Shown one piece after another: positions 22,982 to 36,049 of a stretch of DNA of 64,000 nt. Origin of the DNA: Siphonodentalium dalli (taxonomy: Eukaryota; Mollusca; Scaphopoda; Gadilida; Siphonodentaliidae); NCBI GenBank assembly GCA_032622095.1, contig CP136069.1, positions 47,780,194 to 47,844,193 on the forward strand, written 5' to 3'. The notes under the pieces are model-generated. The model was not told where the DNA came from, ran no database searches, and worked only from the letters and a program-made list of their open reading frames with translations. Within the stretch, counting starts at the first letter, position 1. Every line of letters begins with the position of its first letter. A program made the translations under genes and the position numbers.

Positions 22982-23655
22982 GTATTGTAAAAATTAATGA
23001 CGTCATTCACGCCTAAACTTGAAAAGCAACAACGCGCCTGCGGCGCGTTGTGGTTGCTATTAATATCCGAGTGTTCCCCATTGCCGTTGTAATACCCAGC
23101 GCTCATTGTATTAGAATAGCACTGGTCACGATATTACTAAATTGATACTTAGTGACGACTTTCTGACAACTAGACACTATACAAAACGTCACGACTTTTT
23201 ATAACTAAACCAGCACTTTTTTATATAAGCCTGGACATTTTCTATCCAAATTGAGTCCCTTTGTCAATCTAAGCGCCTACGATACTGCTCTATAAAATCG
23301 CTAGAGAATCACTCCGAAGATCACCACATCATAGAGCCATGTCGCTTATCATTATTACACGAAGCTGTGATGATTACAATCTAGAAGCTAATCGTCGGTC
23401 TTCGTCCTTCGATGGTTACCCACAACGTGATGTCCGAAACTGCCACGTTATGGTAGAGATCGGGATCGTTATGCTTGAGCCTAATATAGCCAGTACCAAG
23501 GGAACGTATTTGGAATGAACAATTGAGTATCAATTGAGTTCGTGTTTGATCATCAAACATGTGTACAATATATATATATCATGTTCACCATTAAATAATT
23601 AATTAATTAATGGGGATACTCCCTCCGATACTATATAATTATTATATTAATTTAA

Positions 23656-23923
23656 AGGGGTACTGTACACTAAATCTTGCCATGTATGGGACCATTGTAA
23701 TTATCATGAAAATGAGTTAATAACGTGAGTCATAAATTCGTTTTCATTACAATTACAATGTTGTTTGCATCGTTCATAGAGCACATGTGTGTATTTTGCA
23801 CTAACTAATCTATGGTTCAAATTCGTTCATTTTTTTGCATATATTATGTTGAGTATAAAAGGAGATGGTCCCATAAATGGCCGGATTTAGTCGGATTTAG
23901 TATACATCTGCTATAGTCCACCC
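23656..23923. mobile_element. TTAA-flanked MITE, family AGGGGTACTGTACACTAAATC (copy 1)
   Basis: TTAA lies at 23652-23655 and 23924-23927. The left half ends in ATGTATGGGACCAT and the right half holds GGTCCCATAAATGGCCGG, with GATTTAG phrases mirrored. Relatives lie at 6424, 32630, 45017, 45570 and 46681. Confidence 0.8.
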
Positions 23924-25047
23924 TTAACACAATTTCTAAGGTTCCTATTTGTTTTTAATTGCCAAATATAACTACCAATATGGTATGGCGTATTATTGCA
24001 CAAGGAACATGACTAGCGTGTCTTCAATTTGGGATGTAAATCCAACTACTTATTCCAATGCACCAATAAACCAGAACAAATCCCCAACTTGCCGAACTTG
24101 GGTAAATTTCAACTTCATTTGTGCACTTGGGTTTATATTTTCTAACTGGAACCTCATTATTTTTTTCAACCAAGCACCCTCTACTTGATTTCCAGTCATT
24201 TCCATTGTTGTCGGGGACAGGGGGTTCGGGGTGTCTGAGCCAAAACTTTGGTGAACATATTCAATAGTTATAATTATGTCATGCCTGAATGGAAATATGA
24301 TAACCCTTGACTATTGTATTATGGTACAAACTGAGTTATTCCATATTCTCTATGAAAATACAACTGTGCAAATTGCTTTGCGCTTGACTAATATTCAGGC
24401 TTTTAGCTGAACACCCCTACAATTGAATCCTTAGAGTACTTGTATGGCTGTTATCTGCCTATATCTGTTTATATCTGTTATCTGACATTCATTTATATCT
24501 GCATCTGCGTGAACCAGTCCAAGTTAAAAACTAGCAAATTGTTAGCCCTTTCTCAGTGTTCTCATTTGCCTTGTATATTTTATGACATATGGGCCAAAAT
24601 CAGGAAACTGGTCAACAATTAACTGGATATTATAAATTTCCCGTCTCTGCTAAAATAGGATCCAAAATTTGGGAGGGAAGCTGTTAAGATCCATTCACGC
24701 GGTGCACTTAGATAGTGATGTCCAATATTGAATTTACAACTACATGTGTACCATCCCAACCCCAAATCACCGTGACCGAAATATCCAAGTGTATATCCCC
24801 ATTTGTGTTGAAATTTTCAAACGGGTACCTCAAGGTTATCTAATTCTGGAAATTTCCAACCTGATAGGATTTTAAAAAAAATGATGGCATTACTATCCAA
24901 AAACCTTGATAGAAAATGTGGAAATATTTTATTGACTTTCTTATAAACATAAAATAATTCACAATAAATACTGGTTGGAAAATCTGAAATTTGCAACTAA
25001 TATGTTAAGTCATAAACGCGACTTTCAACTGTTAAACATTTGGTAAA

Positions 25048-25348
25048 TTTGGGATGAGACAACCTCCACACTACCATCGCCACGTTCGGGCCCCCACCAA
25101 CTCATTATTCTGCCATTCGTCCCTCAGAGTATTTGTTAATAAGTCTTGTGTAGAATTTAATACCGACACTGCATCTTACTTCCCTTGTTTTGAAGTATTT
25201 AGACAAGGTGTATACTTATCTCCCCTTCTGTTTTCATTAATGACATGCAACAATTCCTTGAAAAAGATAACTTGATTGGTTTACGAAAATTGAACAACGA
25301 AATTGAAAGCAGATTAGATTGCTACAATAAAATCCTTTCGATTCTTTA
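25048..25348 (+). pseudogene. LINE 2 reverse transcriptase fragment cut by the duplication
   Basis: VNKSCVEFNTDTASYFPCFE, RQGVYLSPLLFSL and, after a frameshift, NDMQQFLEKDNLIGL and DCYNKILSIL form the RT segment just upstream of the YADD box. The frame breaks at 25348, where copy 2 begins. In copy 2 the same sequence runs on into LYADDTVVMSD at 34312, so the duplication endpoint lies inside a pre-existing LINE. Confidence 0.85.
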
Positions 25349-26033
25349 AAATCGACACAACTTACCACAGCAAGTGGCTCGGGCACTTTTGAAAACACCC
25401 ACAGCGTCAACAGTTACTGCTGACAGTGTGTCAACTCAAGAATGACTTTGGATTGCCGTTAAAAGCAATATATATTGTACGCGTTTGGTTGGGCTTTGAC
25501 ATCAGCAATCAAGGTCCCTGCCTTGTTTATACTTAACATCGTTTCGCGAGAAAATGTCGTTCCATTTTCGGAGTGTATGCGTATATATAGTTATACTATA
25601 GCAGGCTTGCCCGGCATAGTTCCGATAGGTTAAAAAGGAACCAAACTATTTGGTTAAGAAGGCGCCCCATTCGTGAATTTTCAATAATCTCAATTCCAAA
25701 CTATCCATTTGAATGGAAAAAATCATCCTTTATAACCAATGTATGGTGTAGTACTATAACAGCAACTCTTTACCCTCACACAATCTATATCTATATTGGC
25801 AAATGTCTGTATGTCTGTTATACATAACTTATACATAAGCATCCCCATGATATCAGGAGTCTATATCTAATGATACGTAAAGCTGTCACAAGTGGTGTCA
25901 TTCGGGTCAGGGGTTGACTGAAGGGGAAGTGGCACCAAAATTGATAACAATATTTTTAGCCATGATTTCCACCAAATTGATATACATTCTTCTCCATGAT
26001 ACGATGAATCTACAATATAATCGTGTGCTTTAA

Positions 26034-26425
26034 CCCTTTACCCAACAGAAGGGCCCTGTGCCAATGCATTCTCTTATATATGCGAGTCGACCATAGGTCG
26101 CCTCGCATATATAAGAGAATGCATTGGCTTAACACATTAAAAATTATAAAATTGTTAAAGAATGTAAGAAAAAATGGTAAAAAGTGTTAAAAAAAGATTT
26201 TTTTTAAGCCAATGCATTCTCTTATATATGCGAGGCGACCTCTGGTCGACTCGCATATATAAGAGAATGTATTGGCACAGGGCATAACTGTAACTATCAC
26301 AATGTGGTCAAGGAGCCGGTTCCAATGATATCCATATTTGTATGGTTCTATTGAGACAGACCGAAGATATTTTAGGCTGTTGAAGCTTTATTTGGCCGGT
26401 TTTGGCCGGTTTGTTGGGTAAAGGG
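26034..26425. mobile_element. 392-bp TTAA MITE with two nested hairpins (copy 2)
   Basis: Nearly identical to 18717-19107 but at a different place in the duplicated unit: TTAA at 26030-26033 and 26426-26429, with the empty site in copy 1 at 14958-14961. Hairpins are at 26059-26128 and 26208-26279. Confidence 0.92.
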
Positions 26426-27344
26426 TTAAATATGCCAAATTGGTGCCGTTTGGAAGACAAATGGGGAGGGGTGAAACATTTGACAAGAATTTGTTTATTT
26501 GCGATTACCACCAAACTTATACGTAATCATCTCAATAATATCAGGAGTCTAATTGTTTAAATATGTCAAAAGTGGTGTCATTCGAGCCAGGGGTGCATGG
26601 AGGGGGGGGGGGGGTATGTTAGAATAGCTCATTATTATAACACCATTTAGTCTGTCTCATTCAAGACATTTTCCACAATAAAAGATAAAATTTGTCAAGA
26701 GAGATGGAAATGTGTAGAAGGCCTGTTCAAAATAGTGGTCACGGTGTGCAGTTACATATAGTTTCTTCTAAGATAAAAGAAATCACAGCCAGTAGCAGAT
26801 CACTTTTCAGGATCCTAAAATACAGGCATCTAACAAGTGTACATGTATATATGTACGATACAGATGAGTTCTTTCATTTTTATAGAACAGATCACAGCCT
26901 AACATAAAATACTTAAAATCTTGCTCTGTGTTCAGAACATGCATGCAGCTGATATATATCAATATTTATTTCAAACTGAGAATAATTAGCCAGGATAGCA
27001 CCATGAATAGAGGAGCACCTGGACATTCCTTTAAAACATCTGTATTTTCATGGTTGTTGAATAGCTAGGTGTCCTCAAAATATTAGTCTAACCCACTAGA
27101 TGAATTTATACATCCATATGTAAAACCCATGTGTCGTCTTTTATTTTTGCGAACTAATGTGTTTATGATGTTCATGTTTTGATCCCAATAAATATATTTT
27201 AAAAAACAAACAAACATCAATTCCAACCACTTCGATTGTACAATTTAAAAAATGCTAACGTCTGAACTACGCATATTTAATTTGGACAACGCCGGGTAAC
27301 CCTGCTAGTCTAATTAAGAAACCTGGATAATGTCCAGTGTCAGT

Positions 27345-27852
27345 TCACGTCACTCTGTCAGATATGAACTTCACAAATCTGCTACAGTATATGTCCGGAT
27401 GAACCAACGAGTGATTCTTACTTCTGTAAATAATAGTTTTAGCCACAGAGCATAGTTTCTTATAAAACGTATATCTGGCGAATATGTCCGATATACCCAC
27501 ATTGTATCGATATACCCCGCAGCCTATCACATGCAGTGGGTTCAGAACGCGCGGAAGTTCCCGCTGATTGGTTGCAACATTACCCACATTGTCATGTGGT
27601 AGAGACATATACACTGACTCGGACCATTCCCGAAAGTTGACGGAGTCTGTCGATTCATCGAACCTGCAGCTGTTCGGCATCACCCGCTCGGCGTGTTCGA
27701 TTAAGTGATGTTTCTGCTCCGTGCAATGTTGGGGTGAATTCTGGTTATGGAGTAAGTTGAAATTCCACACAGTGGTTCGATCCCCGAACGAGTTGTATTC
27801 TAAATCTATTCCATAACTGCCGTCATGTCTTATTGCATTATCATTGTCGTCA
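27345..27852 (-). pseudogene. PIP5KL1-like terminal exon, copy C (duplication copy 2)
   Basis: Same acceptor, phase and length as copy B. It differs by a few residues in the polar N-terminal half (Thr to Lys, Ser to Pro) and none seen in the ISDIFARY...HPDIYCSRF core. The status question is the same: no kinase-core exons accompany it. Confidence 0.65.
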
Positions 27853-28549
27853 CTGGAAAATACGTCACAAACTGTTTTAAATTAAAAGTACACAATCCGT
27901 CCACGTATCACCAGACTCCCACAACAACATTTATTCAAAAGACACTTTAGTTATCAGAATCAATTACCCAAAAATAATGCTAACCACTGTCCACTCTAGT
28001 ATAAAATTTTCCAAAACGTGTTATATATCAACATTTTGTTCAACGCAATTTGGTATCGAGAGTATGTCTGTCAGCTCGTCGAATATTTGCTAGGCCGCCA
28101 AATATTCCAGGTGGTGAAAAATAACAGCTTTCAAAAATCGATATATGATAACACTGAGCTTTGATGGGTGGGTTCCTCGACTCGAATCAAATATTTATTA
28201 CACCCGACGCCAAAGAAATAGTTATTTAGAAGCGTTAATTCGGATTATGTATATTTGATATTAACGTCAGAAATAGGATATTTTACACCATATTATAGGT
28301 TGAAACTGTTGTCATTCCTTTATATTTCCTACTCGTAATTATTGGAAAGTTGTGACAGTTTACGTGCGGATACATACATTACACTTATTTACGTATCTGT
28401 AATCAGGTGTTATTCATGCTAGTAGACATGTTATATGGAACACGCTGGTTACATATGAGAATACTATGTGTGTGCATTTGTGATAACATACGTTGGGAAA
28501 TTTCAACTATAAATCACCACATATGGAAGTTGTAAACCAGACTTGCCCG

Positions 28550-28619
28550 TGCCAATGCATTCTCTTATATATGCGAGTCGACCATAGGTCGCCTCGCATA
28601 TATAAGAGAATGCATTGGC
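28550..28619. repeat. palindromic hairpin H1, complete in copy 2
   Basis: Full ~29-bp arms flank loop TCGACCATAGGTCGC, identical in loop to H6. The following T-rich stretch to about 28770 is missing in copy 1. Confidence 0.85.
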
Positions 28620-29199
28620 CTAACAATTTTTTATAACTTTTTTTAAATAAATGTTTCTTACAATTTTTAGGACATAAAATAAAAAAACATCCATTACCCT
28701 GCAGGGAGCCCCACACATATATAGAAGCATATAGAAGAGTGTCGTCTGCTCATGTTTGTCTGGGGCTCTGTATGGGTTAAACTCAACTATAATAGTTAAA
28801 TTGAGGATTAGACTGTCATGAAAAATTCGTTATTATAGGGCTTGTTCGGCAAACTAATTTGTATGATTAAATCGGTTTTTGGTGAAATTGTTGTTGATGT
28901 TGTTGTTGTTGTTGATAATGATACGGGGACAATTGAATCGGATTATGTATATTTAAACAAACGAGCTGTATAGTTCTCGACACTTTCTGGGCGGCTCAAA
29001 TCATCCCATTCGTAATTCTACATTATCTGATTATAGTGCCAGTGGTGTCAAGTGGACACTATAACACGAGGAGTAACTCTATCCATTATAAACAAACCTG
29101 GCTGGTGCTGGAGGACGGATATCAGCACATTCGGAGGAGTATTGTTTCCCACCGAAATGTCCCCCCCCCCCCGGTTGTCTATATGTGATCTCAAAAAAC

Positions 29200-30160
29200 A
29201 TTTGTATAACCAGACGGGAGCTGCGCTTGTGCAGCATTAAATACCATGTGGCAGTGCATTATCTTATGGAGCATTGTTAAACCCTTGTATAATACCTTCA
29301 TGACGGGAGCTGCGCTGGTGCAGCATTTAATTCCCTGTGCCAGTGCAATCTCTTATATATGCATATATAAGAGAATGTACTGGCTTATATTTGTCAATGT
29401 AAATTTTGTAAGGCCAATGCATTCTCTTATATATGCGAGGGGCCCTATGTGCGACTCGCATATATACGAGAATGCATTGGCACAGGTTGTTTTGCAAAAT
29501 GTCAGGACGCTCCATTCATGAAACGGGTATATATGATCTCAAAAACAGTTTTTTTCGCAAAGATATAGAATTCACTGTTAGCATAACAGTAGTGTGTGAA
29601 AATGCTACGTTTCAGTCCATGATAATATATTTTACATTGTATTATATTGTACAGGTCGCAAACTATGTAGATACATGTAACTTACCACTGATAATCTCCC
29701 TTGCTGCGCATGCTCTGTTGTCCCAACATCATAGAGTAAGACCTGATTCCTAACCTCCTCAGAAATTCGGTGTCGTGTTTCAGTTGCATCATAAACCAGT
29801 TACGCTGAGACCCTGTATCAGATCGGTAGTTTTATAAACGCATGTGAAATACAGTTTGTAAAGAGTGTGCGATAAGCAAAACACTTAACGCCGGGGGACA
29901 ACAATATAAGCCCCAAGTATGCTTCAATAATTCATGGTGATTTGTTTTCTCCGTGATCTCCCATATGGAGCCTCACTTATATGATATATTAGAGAATACA
30001 TTGGCTAACAATATTTACCTTGGGCGTGTAAGCCAGTGCATTCTCTTATATATGCGAGGCTCTCTGTGTGAGTCTCGCTTATATAAAATAATGTACTGAC
30101 GCATGGTCTTTATATGCTACACCAGCGCAGCTCCCGCCATGAACCCCGTGGAAGGGTTAA
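29200..30160. repeat. hairpin array, copy 2 (H2, H3, H5)
   Basis: H2 at 29338-29384, H3 at 29412-29482 and H5 at 30031-30101, embedded in the same outer phrases as copy 1. H3 has an arm restored relative to copy 1 (AATGCATTGG against AATGAATTGG). The TTAA at 30157-30160 is the empty site for the 18717-19107 insertion. Confidence 0.8.
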
Positions 30161-30706
30161 CTCTTTCTTTACTGAACACTTATTGGCGAGTATTTCCTTC
30201 AAGGTATTTTAAGATGAGAAGTTCAACAAACGACCATATGTTATCCTTACTGATAGCACATTTTCCCCTCATGAATAGAAATCATTCTGTCCTTGAATTA
30301 CTGGTAGTCTGTTTATATTTCCAGATAATTCCTGCAATTGAATAATAGTCCAGTGTACTCCAGTCCAATGTACACTTATATTTAAATAGGATAATTAATA
30401 ATAGTACAGAGAGGGCTAAAATAACTTACGGTAGTGATGAACACTTTATCTGGATAATTTAGTTTGGTCTAAACTGAAAACTTAGTAGACAATCAGTGAG
30501 ACAATGTTCTAACAAACTCCATTTCACATTATCAGAGAAGAGAAATGTTCAGAGGAAAATACAATAGGGGCGCGTGGCATTACATCATGTTTTGTTCAGC
30601 AGACATACTGATATTTAAGATTGTAAACTTCAGGAAAGAGCTCCCTGTTTTAATATCAAAATAAGAGTTTTGATTATGTGATTTTAACTTCTCAGTATAT
30701 CTTAAC

Positions 30707-30967
30707 CCTTTCACGGCGAGTGCCTCGCTGGTGCAGCATTAAATATATTGTGCAAATGTATTCTCTTGTATATACGAGTCTCACATAGGGAACCTCGCAT
30801 ATATAAAACAAATGCACTGCATGGCTTACAAGGTCAGTGTAACTATTGTTAGGCCAAAGCATTATCTTATAAATGCGAGGCTCCATTTGGGAGACTCGCA
30901 TATATACGGGAATGCATTGGCACATGGTTTTCGCAAAATTTCAGGAATCCAGTCATGGAATGGTTAA
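30707..30967. mobile_element. hairpin element unit 3, copy 2 (H8, H9)
   Basis: The TTAACCCTTTCACGG start, hairpins at about 30750-30818 and 30851-30923, and end ATGGAATGGTTAA match 19661-19921. Confidence 0.7.
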
Positions 30968-31559
30968 GTAAGTAATCACAACATATACCTATACAAAAGG
31001 CTATATTCATTAGTGCTATCTAGAAATTGAGGTCAAACTGAGAACTATCTGAAAGTTCATTCTCCTCAGGTAATAATATGCTATAACTTATCAACAAAAC
31101 TGATTTTCTTTTTAAACGAATATGCATACCAGAATATTCCATTAGTAAATATTATACATATTGCTGAAATGTGAAGTTGTGAACACTATGTGCGTCTTCA
31201 ATATAAATGTTATGTGCGTCTTCAATATAAATGTAAGTCAACATTTTAGACTCTCTTTTTATTCTTCCGGGTTGCTGTGCCTTTCTAATTTTGACGAGGC
31301 AAATGCCATCCCATCACTCAACTATCACATACTACAATGCTTAATTGATGTATTCAGTGAAGAACGTGGATGGGGGCTTTGTTGTTTTCGGTTACTTTAT
31401 ATTGATGTTATTGTAACAGGATGCTGCGCGCCCCATCCATGCCGACATCTATGGTACATTACTACACCAGACTATAACCGACAATGCACTAAATTGCATT
31501 GATATATTCCAGTTAGCTAGGATAGAAGTACTAACATAGTGGTGTGATCATCGCAACAT

Positions 31560-31945
31560 CGGTTCACATACAGACGATGATACTGATGGTGATTACGAAG
31601 ATGATACCGATGATGACGATGATGATTGTTATTATTATTGTATAATTATGCCTTTATTTCCCACGACGAACGACGGTGATGATGATTTATATGATGCTAC
31701 TGAAGATGACAATGTAGACAATTATGACGATATGAACATAGAGTACTTTTGTTGATGGCGATGATGGTGTTGACGATGATGATGCTGGTGATGATGGCGA
31801 TGATGATGACGGCGATGATGGTGATGACGATGATGATGATGATGGCGATGATGATGATGATGGCGATGATGGCGACGATGACGATTGTGGCGACGACGAC
31901 GACGATGACAACGATGATGATGATGATGGCGATAATGCTAATGGT
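31560..31945. repeat. GAT microsatellite, copy 2
   Basis: Same tract as 20520-20905, with several unit-length differences and an extra GATACTGATGGTGATTACGA stretch near 31577. Confidence 0.95.
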
Positions 31946-32629
31946 GATGCCTATATTTTTGTTGTATTTTGTGTTAATAAATTTTCATGTTGCACATATT
32001 GTGTCTGAACAATAAACCATTACATTAAATATATTAATATCCGAGTGTTCCCCATTGCCGTTGTAATACCCAGCGCTCATTGTATTAGAATAGCACTGGT
32101 CACGATATTACTAAATTGATACTTAGTGACGACTTTCTGACAACTAGACACTATACAAAACGTCACGACTTTTTATAACTAAACCAGCACCTTTTTATAT
32201 AAGCCTGGACATTTTCTATCCAAATTGAGTCCCTTTGTCAATCTAAGCGCCTACGATACTGCTCTATAAAATCGCTAGAGAATCACTCCGAAGATCACCA
32301 CATCATAGAGCCATGTCGCTTATCATTATTACACGAAGCTGTGATGATTACAATCTAGAAGCTAATCGTCGGTCTTCGTCCTTCGATGGTTACCCACAAC
32401 GTGATGTCCGAAACTGCCACGTTATGGTAGAGATCGGGATCGTTATGCTTGAGCCTAATATAGCCAGTACCAAGGGAAAGTATTTGGAATGAACAATTGA
32501 GTATCAATTGTGTTCGTGTTTGATCATCAAACATGTGTACAATATATATATATCATGTTCACCATTAAATAATTAATTAATTAATGGGGATACTCCCGCC
32601 GATACTATATAATTATTATATTAATTTAA

Positions 32630-32886
32630 AGGGGTACTGTACACTAAATCTTGCCATGTATGGGACCATTGTAATTATCATGAAAATGAGTTAATAACGT
32701 GAGTCATAAATTCGTTTTCATTACAATTACAATGTTGTTTGCATCGTTCATAGAGCACATGTGTGTATTTTGCACTAACTAATCTATGGTTCAAATTCGT
32801 TCATTTCTTTGCATATATTATGTTGAGTATAAAAGGAGATGGTCCCATAAATGGCCGGATTTAGTATACATCTGCTATAGTCCCCC
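32630..32886. mobile_element. TTAA-flanked MITE, copy 2 of 23656-23923
   Basis: TTAA at 32626-32629 and 32887-32890. It lacks the doubled CGGATTTAGT present in copy 1. Confidence 0.8.
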
Positions 32887-34633
32887 TTAACACAATTTAT
32901 AAGGTTCTTATTTGTTTTTAATTGCCAAATATAACTACCAATATGGTAAGGCGTATTATTGCACAAGGGACATGACTAGCGTGTCTTCAATTTGGGATGT
33001 AAATCCAACTACATATTCCAATGCACCAATAAACCAGAACAAATCCCCAACTTGCCGAACTTGGGTAAATTTCAACTTCATTTGTGCACTTGGGTTTATA
33101 TTTTCTAACTGGAACCTCATTATTTTTTTCAACCAAGCACCCTCTACTTGATTTCCAGTCATTTCCATTGTTGTCGGGGACAGGGGGTTTGGGGTGTCTG
33201 AGCCAAAACTTTGGTGAACATATTCAATAGTTATAATTATGTCATGCCTGAATGGAAATATGATAACCCTTGACTATTGTATTATGGTACAAACTGAGTT
33301 ATTCCATATTCTCTATGAAAATACAACTGTGCAAATTGCTTTGCGCTTGACTAATATTCAGGCTTTTAGCTGAACACCCCTACAATTGAATCCTTAGAGT
33401 ACTTGTCTGGCTGTTATCTGCCTATATCTGTTTATATCTGTTATCTGACATTCGAATTTATATCTGCATCTGCGTGAACCAGTCCAAGTTAAAAACTAGC
33501 AAATGTTAGCCCTTTCTCAGTGTTCTCATTTGCCTTGTATATTTTATGACATATGGGCCAAAATCAGGAAACTGGTCAACAATTAACTGGATATTATAAA
33601 TTTCCCGTCTCTGCTAAAATATGATCAAAAATTTGGGAGGGAAGCTGTTAAGATCCATTCACGCGGTGCACTTAGATAGTGATGTCCAATATTGAATTTA
33701 CAACTACATGTGTACCATCCCAACCCCAAATCACCGTGACCGAAATATCCAAGTGTATATCCCCATTTGTGTTGAAATTTTCTAACGGGTACCTCAAGGT
33801 TATCTAATTCTGGAAATTACCAACCTGATAGGATTTAAAAAAAAATGATGGCATTACTATCCAAAAACCTTGATAGAAAATGTGGAAATATTTTATTGAC
33901 TTTGTTATAAACATGAAATAATTCACTATAAATACTGGTTGGAAAATCTGAAATTTGCAACTAATATGTTAAGTCATAAACGCGACTTTCAACTGTTAAA
34001 CATTTGGTAAATTTGGGATGAGACAACCTCCACACTACCATCGCCACGTTCGGGCCCCCACCAACTCATTATTCTGCCATTCGTCCCTCAGAGTATTTGT
34101 TAATAAGTCTTGTGTAGAATTTAATACCGACACTGCATCTTACTTCCCTTGTTTTGAAGTATTTAGACAAGGTGTATACTTATCTCCCCTTCTGTTTTCA
34201 TTAATGACATGCAACAATTCCTTGAAAAAGATAACTTGATTGGTTTACGAAAATTTAACAACGAAATTGAAAGCAGATTAGATTGCTACAATAAAATCCT
34301 TTCGATTCTTTATGCCGATGATACAGTTGTCATGTCAGATACCCCCAAATCACTACAATCACAATTAGATTAGCTTGAAAATATTGCGACAAAAGGAAGT
34401 TATCAATCAATGTGGGAAAAAAAATTTCTTAACATGTCAAAGAGGAGTCTCTCGAAGAAAACGAAATTTATATTCAAAGGACAAAAACTAGATCTAGTAG
34501 CCAACTTTATCTAACTGGCCATAACGTTTACTAAATCTAACTCTCCCGTCCCCGCGAAAGCCATGTTGGTTGACAAAGCCACAATGCTCATGTATTCCAT
34601 CATTGGAAAATCCCGCAAACATTGCCTCTCAAA

Positions 34634-35139
34634 TAAGGATTAACTGTCATGTGGACTGTTTTTATGGAGATGTAACGGTGAGTAAGTGGACATAAATTGT
34701 GTAAAACCCGAAGGGTTTTACATACAAGTTATGTCCACTTACCTCACCGTTACATCTCCATAAAAATAGTCCACATGACAGTTAATCCTTATATTTATAT
34801 ACATTTAGCGAAAAAGCCACTTTTGTAAATATATTTAAATCGAAAAGTGTATCGTGACAAGATCAGCCCAAAATACCCAATAGCACCCTTGGCAAAAGTT
34901 AATAGGAACAATTTCTCTTCATGTTGAAACCCGATGATGTATTAAGTCAATCCTGCGCGAGTCCAAATGCGCCCAAAACATTACGCGTTCGTCTTTCCAA
35001 ACCTAATGACGTATCGATGGTGTTATTAGCTTGGTGTTATGAGGCGTTGCGCATTCACCGAGAAATAACTGCAACTAGCCACGTGGGCGCCGACCAATCA
35101 GAATGCTGGATTTAGTGATGACAACACTTAGTGTGTAAA
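34634..35139 (-). mobile_element. 507-bp hairpin-ended element, copy 2 (inverted)
   Basis: It begins TAAGGATTAACTG with the ~75-bp hairpin (to about 34786) and ends CTTAGTGTGTAAA, the reverse of 14402-14908. It interrupts LINE 2. Here the flanks show AAAT on both sides rather than TATA, so the target rule is uncertain. Confidence 0.85.
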
Positions 35140-35542
35140 TATTAAGAAATCAACTTGATTTATTCGATACACACGTTGAACCATTCTATATGGCTGCGGG
35201 GTGTGGGGATACTGTGATAACGATATATGGAAGAGCGTTCAACAAACATTTTTGAAGCAGATTAAAACTATAATGTTCAAACACTTGTGCAAATTCATGC
35301 ACAAATAGCGAACCTGAAAGATTTCATAAAATGTTACTAAATCTAACGCAGTCAATGTTATGCGATGCCAGAAATGATTAAAATATTTCCCCCTGGTTGA
35401 GTTGTATTCACGAATTAACAGACACAAATGTAATCAGCCACATATATGGTGTGCAGGTCATGCCACCAACGTAGATCAGCTAGTATCATATCTAAATTTT
35501 TGCCTTATTTCCAAACAAAGAGACACCTGCGAACGTGATATA

Positions 35543-36049
35543 TTTACACACTAAGTGTTGTCATCACTAAATCCACCATTCTGATTGGTCGGCGCCCACG
35601 TGGCTAGTTGCAGTTATTTCTCGGTGAATGCGCAATGCCTCATAACACCAAGCTAATAACACAATCGATACGTCATTAGGTTTGGAAAGACGAACGCGTA
35701 ATGTTTTGGGCGCATTTGGACTCGCGCATGATTGACTTAATACATCATCGGGTTTCAATATGAAGAGAAATTGTTCCTATTAACTTTTGCCAAGGGTGCT
35801 GTTGGGTATTTTGGGCTGATTTTGTCACGATACACTTTTCGATTTAAATATATTTACAAAAGTAGCTTTTTCGCTAAATGTATATAAATATAAGGATTAA
35901 CTATCATGTGGACTATTTTTATGGAGATGTAACGGTGAGGTAAGTGGTCATAACTTGTATGTAAAACCCTTCGGGTTTTACACAAGTTATGTCCACTTAC
36001 CTCACCGTTACATCTCCATAAAAACAGTCCACATGACAGTTAATCCTTA
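35543..36049 (+). mobile_element. 507-bp hairpin-ended element, copy 3
   Basis: Flanked by TATA at 35539-35542 and 36050-36053. Same length and ends as copy 1. It interrupts LINE 2 a second time. Confidence 0.88.

Larger units (their letters stand above)
20982..23057. mobile_element. ~2.08-kb insertion present only in copy 1, TA-flanked
   Basis: Copy 2 reads straight through (AAATATATTAATATCCGAG near 32027). Here TA borders both ends (20980-20981 and 23058-23059). The interior starts with repeats of GATTTGACCTTGAAT...TCCAAAACACT...CGGACAAA and ends with GCGCGTTGTGGTTGC. A GCAACCACACGCG word near the left end is inverted at the right end. No transposase or RT frame was found, so it is a nonautonomous or composite element of unknown class. 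Confidence 0.8.
13765..25348. repeat. copy 1 of a ~9-11.6 kb head-to-tail duplication
   Basis: From AAATCGACACAACTTACC onward the sequence matches copy 2 from 25349 in the same order and orientation, with sparse single-base differences. Copy 1 alone holds the element at 14402-14908, the segments at 15805-16022 and 20982-23057, and a hairpin MITE at 18717-19107. At 25340-25350 it passes straight into copy 2. A real tandem duplication and two haplotypes joined end to end by the assembler would look alike. Confidence 0.93.
25349..34312. repeat. copy 2 of the head-to-tail duplication
   Basis: This is colinear with 13765-25348 and differs by scattered substitutions and the discrete insertions noted there. 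It carries its own insertion at 26034-26425. The order of the terminal exon (27345), hairpin array (28550-30925), GAT microsatellite (31560-31940), TTAA MITE (32630) and LINE fragment (34012) matches copy 1. Confidence 0.93.
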
